This document shows positions 34,160-40,133 of a stretch of DNA of 40,133 bases, piece by piece. Within the stretch, counting starts at the first letter, position 1, and each line of letters begins with the position of its first letter. Location: NCBI GenBank assembly GCA_964003245.1, contig CAXFIU010000010.1, forward strand, positions 1 to 40,133, written 5' to 3'. Both the position numbers and the translations under genes were made by a program. The notes under the pieces were generated by a model. It saw nothing but the letters and a program-made list of their open reading frames with translations. It did no database searches and was not told the DNA's origin. This DNA is from MGIIb-O2 sp964003245 (lineage in GTDB: Archaea > Thermoplasmatota > Poseidoniia > Poseidoniales > Thalassarchaeaceae).

Positions 34160-35011
34160 CTAATAGCTGACTTCAAAGTTCCAATCATCCTTACTGGAAC
34201 TAGGGCCTAGTTTATTAAAGTCAATTTGCATTAGTTTTTGTATATCACTTGACAGGGAAAACTCATCAGAAGTTATGATTGATTCAATTTGTAATATTGC
34301 TAAAGATGCTGAGGCGTCTCCAGGTAAGGGGTGTATTTCCATTAGTTTACAGCGCATAGCAACCATGGCAGATGGTAAAATTGACAAATCATCTTCAATT
34401 ATCATTTCTTCATCAATTAAATCCCATTCAGATTTATCAATTGGAGTCTTTGTGGAAGTTAATTGAACATTTTTTACTGATTCAAGAGTAGCAGGAAGAA
34501 TAAAAATCATACATGAAGATCCAATTCCCTGATTCCTAAGGTTTACTAGAGTATCTCGTTCTTTTCCTTCACGATTCTTGGAAAGACTAATTGTAACCAT
34601 TGGAGGAGAATTAGAAACTACTCCTATCGAAGACATTGGTGCTATATTATGAATGCCTTTGGAACTCTTTGTAGCAACTAATGAAATGGGTCTTGGCATT
34701 AGTAGAGATGCTAGCCAATTTCTTCTTTCTTCGTGAGACATCTCTTCTAAATTATGACTTATTCTATTCTCAGATAGACTGGGGTATCCATTGGGGTCAT
34801 CCCGATAATCTCCATCTTCGAGCCATGTATCCAATTCTCCGGATTCTACTTCAGATGCTGAAAATGATGTAAATTGCCTATAAATTTCCCATTTAGAAAT
34901 TTCTGAAGATGTTTCCCCTCTTGATTTTTTTCTTTCTATTGATGCATCTGCATATGTTACACACCTTCGAAGAAAACGGGAAACTATCTCTCTTCTTTGG
35001 GAAATATCCAT
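34160..35011 (-). CDS. Flavin-reductase-like FMN-binding protein with an N-terminal extension
   Basis: The 283-residue protein has a flavin-reductase-like split-barrel domain in its C-terminal two thirds (about residues 95-275). The typical strand set LLMPRPISLVATKSSKGIHN, IAPMSSIGVVSNSPPMVTIS and RDTLVNLRNQG is visible. Members bind FMN and reduce flavins or act as NADH:flavin oxidoreductases. The first 90 residues are polar and do not match the domain; they may be helical and could bind a partner. It starts five bases after the peroxiredoxin gene, so the pair is probably cotranscribed and may serve redox stress together, though no direct link can be shown. Confidence 0.78.
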   Translation of the reverse strand: MDISQRREIVSRFLRRCVTYADASIERKKSRGETSSEISKWEIYRQFTSFSASEVESGELDTWLEDGDYRDDPNGYPSLSENRISHNLEEMSHEERRNWLASLLMPRPISLVATKSSKGIHNIAPMSSIGVVSNSPPMVTISLSKNREGKERDTLVNLRNQGIGSSCMIFILPATLESVKNVQLTSTKTPIDKSEWDLIDEEMIIEDDLSILPSAMVAMRCKLMEIHPLPGDASASLAILQIESIITSDEFSLSSDIQKLMQIDFNKLGPSSSKDDWNFEVSY

Positions 35012-35016
35012 CTAAA

Positions 35017-35502
35017 TCACTCTAAGCCTAGTTCCTTCACTAATCTATCTACATGACCACTTGCTCTTACGTTATAACCTACAGAGATTAAAGTACCATC
35101 TGTGTCTATTACAAATGTTGACCTAGATACCCCCATATACGTTTTACCATAGTTCATTTTTTCTCTCCAAACACCATATAATTGATGAAGTTCAATTTCT
35201 GAATCTACAATCAATTCAAACGGCAACTCATGTTTATCTATAAATTTCTGATGAGAACTAGAAGAGTCCTTAGATACACCAATTACTTTGTATCCAGCAT
35301 TCTGAAGTCTTGAAAAATTATCTCTAAAATCACAAGCTTGTACTGTGCATCCAGGAGTACTATCTTTTGGATAGAAATAAAGTATTACTTTCTGATTAGA
35401 TGATAATATATCAGAAAGTTTAATTTGATCTCCATTAGTTATTTGAGCATCAAAATCAGGTGCTTTTTGACCTACTTCTAGCGTTACAGGTTCATTACTC
35501 AT
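35017..35502 (-). CDS. bcp: Peroxiredoxin Q/BCP (thioredoxin-dependent peroxidase)
   Basis: A 161-residue peroxiredoxin of the BCP/PrxQ class that reduces hydrogen peroxide and organic peroxides. The active-site segment STPGCTVQACDFRD has the peroxidatic Cys52 and, five residues on, the resolving Cys57 in the alpha2 helix, the usual atypical 2-Cys arrangement. Also present are the thioredoxin-like VILYFYPKD strand, the VIGVSKDSSSSHQKF segment and GVSRSTFVIDTDG. It is probably cytosolic. The flavin-reductase-like gene follows within five bases. Confidence 0.95.
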   Translation of the reverse strand: MSNEPVTLEVGQKAPDFDAQITNGDQIKLSDILSSNQKVILYFYPKDSTPGCTVQACDFRDNFSRLQNAGYKVIGVSKDSSSSHQKFIDKHELPFELIVDSEIELHQLYGVWREKMNYGKTYMGVSRSTFVIDTDGTLISVGYNVRASGHVDRLVKELGLE

Positions 35503-35658
35503 AATACTCGCAGAAGTAATTAGATGATGAATGCTCGTATACTAGCAGCATTCAATAAATGGCAGAAATTGGAGTGAATTGCTATCTAGTTTACAATTAC
35601 CATCCCTATTGGCAGGTATTTTTTTCCTATCAATTGGTGGGATGTTTGGGGAAAAGAG
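35503..35658. other. Longest gene-free gap (156 bases)
   Basis: Between the starts of bcp and the end of nth. It holds no recognisable RNA gene or convincing small gene. Short open frames at 35524-35577 and 35559-35678 lack a ribosome site or recognisable family. It probably holds the bcp promoter and the end of the nth transcript. Confidence 0.4.
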
Positions 35659-36303
35659 TTAATTCTTACTTTCTTTAATCATCTTTTTTGAGGAAGCCCA
35701 GCCACAAATCAAGCATTCACTTAAATCGTGATTTCTAGCGGGGCAGTATTCTCTTCCGAAAAAAATGATTTGTAAATGTCTTCTAATCCAGGTATCTTCA
35801 GGGAATACTTTCTTCAAATCTTTCTCCGTAGTTTGTACATTTTTCCCATTTGATAACCCCCATCTATAAGCTAATCGATGGATATGAGTATCAACTGCAA
35901 ATGCGGGAATTCCGAAAGCCTGTGACATCACTACACTAGCAGTTTTATGCCCTACTCCTGCCAATGATTCTAAAAAATCCCAATCAGGAATTACTTCTCC
36001 ACCACCTTCTATTATTTGTTCAGCCATCTTCTTAAGATTCTTAGCCTTAGTAGGTGCCAATCCTATCTCACGGATTATCTCATGGATTTCATTCACATTT
36101 AATTTTGACATTTTTTCAGGGTTATCGGCTCTTGAGAAAAGATTTGGAGTGACTTCATTCACTTTCTTATCGGTAGTCTGAGCAGATAACATTACTGCAA
36201 CAAGTAATGTATATGCATCTGTATGATCAAGAGGTATTGGTTGAGTAGGATATAATTCATCCAAAATTTTACCAATTTTATTTGCCTTTTCAGAACGTTT
36301 CAT
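35659..36303 (-). CDS. nth: Endonuclease III-like DNA glycosylase/AP lyase with an incomplete cluster loop
   Basis: Nth removes oxidised pyrimidines and cleaves the abasic site. The 214-residue protein has the helix-hairpin-helix LAGVGHKTASVV with the catalytic Lys120 and the VDTHIHRLA motif with the catalytic Asp138. The C-terminal [4Fe-4S] loop is unusual: it reads C-x9-C-x2-C (Cys187, 197, 200) followed by GWASSKK, where the usual pattern is C-x6-C-x2-C-x5-C, so the fourth ligand is missing. The ATG shares one base with the stop of the preceding small gene (TAATG). It sits in the same cluster as PolX, which fits a joint role in base-excision repair. Confidence 0.92.
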   Translation of the reverse strand: MKRSEKANKIGKILDELYPTQPIPLDHTDAYTLLVAVMLSAQTTDKKVNEVTPNLFSRADNPEKMSKLNVNEIHEIIREIGLAPTKAKNLKKMAEQIIEGGGEVIPDWDFLESLAGVGHKTASVVMSQAFGIPAFAVDTHIHRLAYRWGLSNGKNVQTTEKDLKKVFPEDTWIRRHLQIIFFGREYCPARNHDLSECLICGWASSKKMIKESKN

Positions 36304-36542
36304 TATTCCAACTCCGGTTGTTCTCTAAAACCGTAAATGAATGCTAGAATAATTATAGAAAATGGAACTCCATAACATGGACCAAACATAAAATCTGAAC
36401 TTTCTGGAGCACTTGTAACACCACCTAAGATTATGTAAGATACGAGACCTAATATCATGGCAGGGATTATTGATACTAAAGAAAAAATCAACCCCCTTGT
36501 TAAACTCATATCATAATCCAAGAGACTCTTGATGATGAACAT
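36303..36542 (-). CDS. Small two-span membrane protein of unknown function
   Basis: This 79-residue protein has two hydrophobic segments, GLIFSLVSIIPAMILGLVSY and a second around YGVPFSIIILAFIYGF, separated by a short loop (GGVTSAPESSDFMFGP), and a charged tail REQPELE. I do not recognise a family. The ATG at 36542 lies just after the stop of PolX (TGATAATG), and its own stop overlaps the nth start (TAATG), so it belongs to the polX-nth transcription unit. A second in-frame ATG at 36509 is possible. No link to repair can be inferred beyond position. Confidence 0.6.
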   Translation of the reverse strand: MFIIKSLLDYDMSLTRGLIFSLVSIIPAMILGLVSYIILGGVTSAPESSDFMFGPCYGVPFSIIILAFIYGFREQPELE

Positions 36543-36544
36543 TA

Positions 36545-38530
36545 TCAAACATTGAATAGAGATTCTATTTCTGCACCAGACTTTGTATTAAGTATATCTG
36601 ACCTTTCGAGCCATCCTTTACGTGCAATTTGTACACCATACCAAACATCATTCAGTCCATTTACATCATGAGCGTCGGGGTTAATACAAATTGGAACTTT
36701 TTGCTCTTTAGCAAATTTGCACAGACGCCAATCAAGATCAAGACGATAAGGAGAAGCATTAATTTCAATAGCTTTGAGGTTTCCTTCCATATTCAATTCA
36801 CCCATCCTTCTTATTATAGCATGCATATCTATAGGAATTCCTTCTCTAACCTGCAGAATTCTTCCAGTAGGATGTCCTAGAATGGTGAATGTAGGGTCTT
36901 CAATTGCTCGGATTAACATTTCAGTATTCTCAATTTCATCCCTATTTCTCCAACTACCCAAAGCATGTATACTTCCGACAACATGAGAAAATATATTTCT
37001 AGTATTATCAGAATAGTCTAATTTACCATCTGCCAATATGTCGCATTCAGAACCGTGAAATAATCTGAAATCTACACCCTCATCGGCCCATATTTGATTT
37101 AGTTTAATTATTTCATTGCGCTGATTTGGAACTACTTCACTAGAAATCCCAATTGATCTACCTCCAATATTCAATGTTTCAGAGTGATCCGCAATACCTA
37201 GATATTGCCAACCCAAGGATTGTGCAGCCTGTGCCATTTCTTCGAGAGTATTACTCCCGTCAGAATAAACAGTATGATTATGGAAAGCACCTTTGATATC
37301 TTCAGGAATTAACAGTTCTGGGAGCAATGATTTAGATATCGAAGCTGCTTCAATTTCTCCCATATCTTCTCTCATCTCAGGAGGCACCCAATGCATATCT
37401 AAATTTTTGTAAATTTCTGATTCATCAGAGCATAACAATGTATGTTTTGCAGCCTCCATGCCAATTGACGAACCTGCTAAAGATTCTGGAAATAATCCAA
37501 ACTCATTTAATCTAAGTCCTCGATTAATTGCTTCTTGTCTCATTCTAATATTGTGTTCCTTAGATCCAGTAAAATATGCAAGAGTAAATGGGAAAGTTTC
37601 CGGGGCAACTATTCTAACCTGAGCATCAATTGTAGCATCACTATTTCTTTCCATTAGAGTATCTGCGAGCCCTTCATCTAGAGCACCATTACCAATTGAA
37701 TTGGATAACATCTCTTGTTCTAGAATCAGACTAATTTTAGAGTCACCATACCCCTTAACTTCTGCTATACCAGGTAGGCCTAGAATTTCTTGGATCACTT
37801 TCTGATGATTTTCTAATAATGAAGATACAACAATATCTAGATCACCAATTGTCTCTCTTCTCCGACGTGCACTTCCTGCAAGTTGTGCTTTCTCAACACC
37901 CTCAATTAAAGAGATTTTTTCCTCTAAAGAACGACCGAAAAGCAAGCCAACATCCATTCTAGTTCGTCCTTGATAGCGCCGTAAAAGGTCGATTCCGTCA
38001 AAAATCTTCTTTTGACTTTTCTCGCCGAAACCAGGGAGAGATGAAATATGGTCTAGTTCACAGGCTGTCTTTAATTGCTCGATTGATTCAATTCCTAATG
38101 AATCATATAATGACTTCACTTTTTTAGGACCTAGGCCTGGAATTCCGACTATCTCAATTAATCCTGCAGGGACTTTATCGTACAATGATTGCATATCTCC
38201 CCAGGTACCATGTAACACTGATTCTGTGATTAAACCCCCAATTCCTTTTCCAATACCTTTGACTTGCAATAATTTACCTTCTGAGATTATTAAAAATAAA
38301 TCTTCTTCCATTGATGATAAAGCTCGTGAAGCATTTTGGTATGCACGTACTTTGAATCCATTTGCACCTGATAATTCCAATAGAACTGCTACTTGCTCCA
38401 AAACATCGACTAATTGTGTCTTGCTAAAATACGGTGGCTCATTCCTACGAGACTTTGGCAGTGACCAACCCCCTACCTTTACCATGGCCTCATGAAGGGA
38501 CCACAGGTCTTGAATGATACCATCTAACAT
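36545..38530 (-). CDS. polX: Family X DNA polymerase with C-terminal PHP domain (PolX)
   Basis: PolX enzymes fill short gaps in base-excision repair, and their PHP domain gives 3'-5' exonuclease or AP-endonuclease activity. The 661-residue protein has a helix-hairpin-helix part (residues 37-180, with VKGIGKGIGGL and IPGLGPKKV), the polymerase palm GSARRRRETIGDLDIVVSS (Asp230, Asp232), the TGSKEHNIRMRQEAINRG segment, and a PHP domain from about 410 (FHNHTVYSDGS, HGSECDI, GHPTGR, INPDAHD). The third catalytic Asp appears replaced by Gln304 (DAQVRIV), and about 28 extra residues precede it. The N-terminal 35 residues are an extension. A TATA-like element 25 bases before the ATG fits a leaderless start. 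Confidence 0.93.
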   Translation of the reverse strand: MLDGIIQDLWSLHEAMVKVGGWSLPKSRRNEPPYFSKTQLVDVLEQVAVLLELSGANGFKVRAYQNASRALSSMEEDLFLIISEGKLLQVKGIGKGIGGLITESVLHGTWGDMQSLYDKVPAGLIEIVGIPGLGPKKVKSLYDSLGIESIEQLKTACELDHISSLPGFGEKSQKKIFDGIDLLRRYQGRTRMDVGLLFGRSLEEKISLIEGVEKAQLAGSARRRRETIGDLDIVVSSLLENHQKVIQEILGLPGIAEVKGYGDSKISLILEQEMLSNSIGNGALDEGLADTLMERNSDATIDAQVRIVAPETFPFTLAYFTGSKEHNIRMRQEAINRGLRLNEFGLFPESLAGSSIGMEAAKHTLLCSDESEIYKNLDMHWVPPEMREDMGEIEAASISKSLLPELLIPEDIKGAFHNHTVYSDGSNTLEEMAQAAQSLGWQYLGIADHSETLNIGGRSIGISSEVVPNQRNEIIKLNQIWADEGVDFRLFHGSECDILADGKLDYSDNTRNIFSHVVGSIHALGSWRNRDEIENTEMLIRAIEDPTFTILGHPTGRILQVREGIPIDMHAIIRRMGELNMEGNLKAIEINASPYRLDLDWRLCKFAKEQKVPICINPDAHDVNGLNDVWYGVQIARKGWLERSDILNTKSGAEIESLFNV

Positions 38531-38550
38531 TCGGATTGATTCTCCCCAAC

Positions 38551-38559
38551 ATAAACAAA
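38551..38559. promoter_or_regulatory. TATA-like element midway between polX and a membrane-protein gene
   Basis: ATAAACAAA lies almost exactly midway between the start codons at 38530 (minus) and 38581 (plus), about 25-26 bases from each, which is the spacing for leaderless transcripts in both directions. Confidence 0.4.
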
Positions 38560-38580
38560 TGGAGACCCTATCCTGTGGTC

Positions 38581-38928
38581 ATGGAATTGGTCTCAATTCT
38601 AGAAACTGCGTCTATTACTATGTGCGGTATAGCAACTATTTTGTGGATGGCCATAGGAACATTGGCACGTTTTGAAAATGGAGAAGTATTGACACAAAAG
38701 ATTGTTGCTTCTTTATGCATTATTTCCGCAATAATGCTATTTTTGTTACATTATCTCGGAGGAGAACTGTGGGGTTCTACTAATGTTTCTAGGCCATTTG
38801 CAGTAATTGCAGTCATCGTAGCAATTTCAGGAATGATCAATATTAAAGGAAAAGACGTGCAAGGAGAAACAAATCCTCATCAAATAATGAAAATGAGAGC
38901 TGCAGAACGAGAGAATAATGATGACTAA
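38581..38928 (+). CDS. Small membrane protein of unknown function
   Basis: From the ATG at 38581 the protein has 115 residues and three hydrophobic spans (ITMCGIATILWMAIGTLARF, a segment around IVASLCIISAIMLFLLHYLG, and PFAVIAVIVAISGMINI), then a polar tail that ends in several acidic and Asn residues. I do not recognise a family. An earlier TTG at 38536 would add 15 residues but would run over the TATA-like element ATAAACAAA at 38551-38559, which lies about 26 bases before the ATG, so the ATG is preferred. The gene is divergent from polX and ends three bases before the convergent Nfu-like gene. Confidence 0.66.
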   Translation: MELVSILETASITMCGIATILWMAIGTLARFENGEVLTQKIVASLCIISAIMLFLLHYLGGELWGSTNVSRPFAVIAVIVAISGMINIKGKDVQGETNPHQIMKMRAAERENNDD

Positions 38929-38931
38929 TTA

Positions 38932-39210
38932 TTATATGCCAAGTTTTTCATCAATAAAAGACCTCATGTAGGCAGGTAATTCTCCATTAACAAAAACTAC
39001 ATCATTTACATCTTCTAACTTCATTAGAGAATAATAAATTTGCATTGCCGTCATCGGCGTAGAACTACAACCAGTGCAACCACCTTCTAGAGATATCATG
39101 ATTATTCCATCAGTTGTATCAACGACATTTACAACTCCTTCATGCGCATCCAATATTGCCTGAACAGGCCCCACAGATGCAAGAATTAACTGTTCATCGA
39201 CCATTCGCAT
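38932..39210 (-). CDS. NifU C-terminal (Nfu)-like iron-sulfur scaffold protein
   Basis: A 92-residue protein matching the NifU C-terminal/Nfu domain. The signature GGCTGCSSTPMTAM with Cys45 and Cys48 is the CxxC cluster site, preceded by a VNVVDTTDGIIMISLEG pair of strands. Such proteins carry a transient [4Fe-4S] cluster, bridged between two subunits, to Fe-S enzymes; the HdrD-like protein and endonuclease III would be among possible clients in general. Normal Nfu proteins begin with a helix like the one seen here (PVQAILDAHEGVV). An ATG at 39204 is also possible. An AAGG-type site lies just upstream. Confidence 0.8.
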   Translation of the reverse strand: MRMVDEQLILASVGPVQAILDAHEGVVNVVDTTDGIIMISLEGGCTGCSSTPMTAMQIYYSLMKLEDVNDVVFVNGELPAYMRSFIDEKLGI

Positions 39211-39274
39211 GCCAACCTTCTGTGTAAGCGTAACAGCCGAGGGCTAATGAACCTGAGGCTCTTTCAACTGCCTG

Positions 39275-40133
39275 ATGTGTACTTCATTAAGGGTATTACT
39301 TATCGATTTACTAGTAGAAAGAGCCGAATTTGGACACGGTGGTAATCAAGAAGTAATCAAGCCACTGGCAGCATTATCGGATGTTGAAGTTTTACTAGTT
39401 ACTCCTCAAATGCAATCATTTGATGCTGGAGAAAAAATCCAAAGAGATTCAGAAATAAAACTCATGGAAGAAGATGTTCCTCATTGGGACTATGAATATG
39501 AGTTCTGGAGTGAAAAGGAAGTTATAATGGGAGAAAAAAATATTAATTTCAAAAGGATTCTAATGCCGATGCATGAAAACGAAGAAGAAATGAGAGATTG
39601 GATTGATAAACTGAAATTAGATGCAGTTGTTTGTTCGGGATCAAGAAGGAACGTAAGTATCTGGGAAGGATGGATGAGCCCCACTGAAACTATGTTTAGA
39701 GCAGCAGCAAAATCTGGAATTCCAACTCTTGGTATTTGTTTTGGTCATCAATTACTTTGTCATTCATTAGGATCAAAAATAGAAAGAGCAGAATCATTTT
39801 CCAGTGGAATATGGAATCTTGAGCTTACAAAAGAAGGAGAGAATGATGTATTACTAACAACACATGTGCAAAATAATGAAAGTATTTCAGGATTATTTAG
39901 TCACCAAGACCATGTGATGTCAGTTCCTAAGAATTGCACATTACTTAGCAAGACTTCTCACAATATGGTTACCGCTGTGAGGTTGAACGATGATTTAGGG
40001 AAACCGATGCCTGCATGGGGTATTCAATTTCATCCAGAAGCAGCAAGAAAGAGAATTGAGCGAGCATATGGCTGGGGCCATATTTCTGAAGAGGAATATA
40101 AATCATTTAAGGGAGAACATGATGGAGCAGGAA
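39275..40133 (+). CDS. Class I glutamine amidotransferase-domain protein (3' end beyond window)
   Basis: The reading frame is open to the window end, giving the first 286 residues. A class I glutamine amidotransferase domain is clear: the nucleophile elbow GICFGHQLL with Cys155, and the His-Glu pair in GIQFHPEAA (His253, Glu255). The nearest resemblance is to single-domain GMP-synthase-like amidotransferases that release ammonia or act as hydrolases. The first 110 residues contain an opening LLIDLLVERAEFGHGGNQE and a long acidic stretch and do not match a known synthase. The ATG at 39275 is the only good start. It is divergent from the Nfu-like gene, and its family differs from the C26 pair at 24375-25800. 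Confidence 0.78.
   Translation, partial: MCTSLRVLLIDLLVERAEFGHGGNQEVIKPLAALSDVEVLLVTPQMQSFDAGEKIQRDSEIKLMEEDVPHWDYEYEFWSEKEVIMGEKNINFKRILMPMHENEEEMRDWIDKLKLDAVVCSGSRRNVSIWEGWMSPTETMFRAAAKSGIPTLGICFGHQLLCHSLGSKIERAESFSSGIWNLELTKEGENDVLLTTHVQNNESISGLFSHQDHVMSVPKNCTLLSKTSHNMVTAVRLNDDLGKPMPAWGIQFHPEAARKRIERAYGWGHISEEEYKSFKGEHDGAG

Noticed and set aside
35559..35678. Small plus-strand open frame (39 codons) in the bcp-nth gap
   Set aside because: No ribosome site, promoter or family; it overlaps the end of nth.
1..40133. tRNA, rRNA, insertion sequences, attachment sites or a replication origin
   Set aside because: Gaps are short, and I saw no cloverleaf, transposase, integrase or clustered origin repeats by eye.

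Overview
The window looks like a piece of an archaeal chromosome, most likely from an uncultured marine Thermoplasmatota lineage such as Marine Group II (Poseidoniales). Archaeal markers seen here are a TATA-binding protein, CTP-dependent riboflavin kinase, archaeosine-type tRNA-guanine transglycosylase with a PUA domain, an aconitase-X/phosphomevalonate dehydratase-like protein, mevalonate kinase and an archaeal SepF. They sit beside genes more familiar from bacteria (Kbl, SOUL, PolX, peroxiredoxin Q, an IleRS with a GxHH signature). The DNA is AT-rich, gene-dense and without insertion sequences, CRISPR, rRNA or tRNA genes. No gap between genes exceeds about 160 bases. The lineage is an inference from gene content.

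Layout. 1-442: N-terminal part of a Kbl-type enzyme (minus). 542-1911: PqqB-like metallo-beta-lactamase-fold protein and RibK (plus). 1898-10147: a long minus-strand cluster of overlapping genes: two ABC-2 exporters (ATPase-permease-ATPase-permease), a Trp-rich protein, a PH-domain membrane protein, a TPR protein and TruA. 10224-15464 (minus): SOUL protein, SPOUT methyltransferase, fused aconitase X and TgtA. 15550-18106: small membrane proteins, NadE and an HMA-DUF4396 protein. 18211-21405: IleS (plus). 21408-28238 (minus): HdrD-like membrane Fe-S oxidoreductase, a small membrane protein, two tandem class-I glutamine-amidotransferase hydrolases, CysS and a BNR-repeat lipoprotein. 28360-34151 (plus): mevalonate kinase, TBP, a 1155-residue PKD-repeat surface protein and SepF. 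34160-38530 (minus): flavin-reductase-like protein, PrxQ, endonuclease III, a small membrane protein and PolX. 38581-40133: a small membrane protein, an Nfu-like protein and a class-I amidotransferase cut by the window end.

How the genes work together. Mevalonate kinase and the aconitase-X protein point to isoprenoid lipid synthesis by the archaeal mevalonate route. TgtA, TruA, a SPOUT enzyme, IleS and CysS serve tRNA/RNA modification and charging. Nth and PolX are base-excision-repair functions in one cluster. The PKD surface protein and SepF are tightly coupled, which may tie the envelope to division. Two start modes seem to coexist: genes inside operons often have GGAGG-like sites or ATGA/TGATG overlaps, while several operon-leading genes have a TATA-like box centred about 26 bases before the start codon, as expected for leaderless messages.

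The most notable observations are conserved enzymes with altered signature residues: IleRS with GIHH for HxGH, TgtA lacking two zinc cysteines, PolX with Gln for the third catalytic Asp, endonuclease III with three rather than four cluster cysteines, and TBP with an insert of about 50 residues. Also notable are an ABC permease carrying an acidic thrombospondin-3-like extracytoplasmic insert and a perfect hairpin that encloses the start codon of the PKD protein. I did not see a clear undescribed defence or mobile system.
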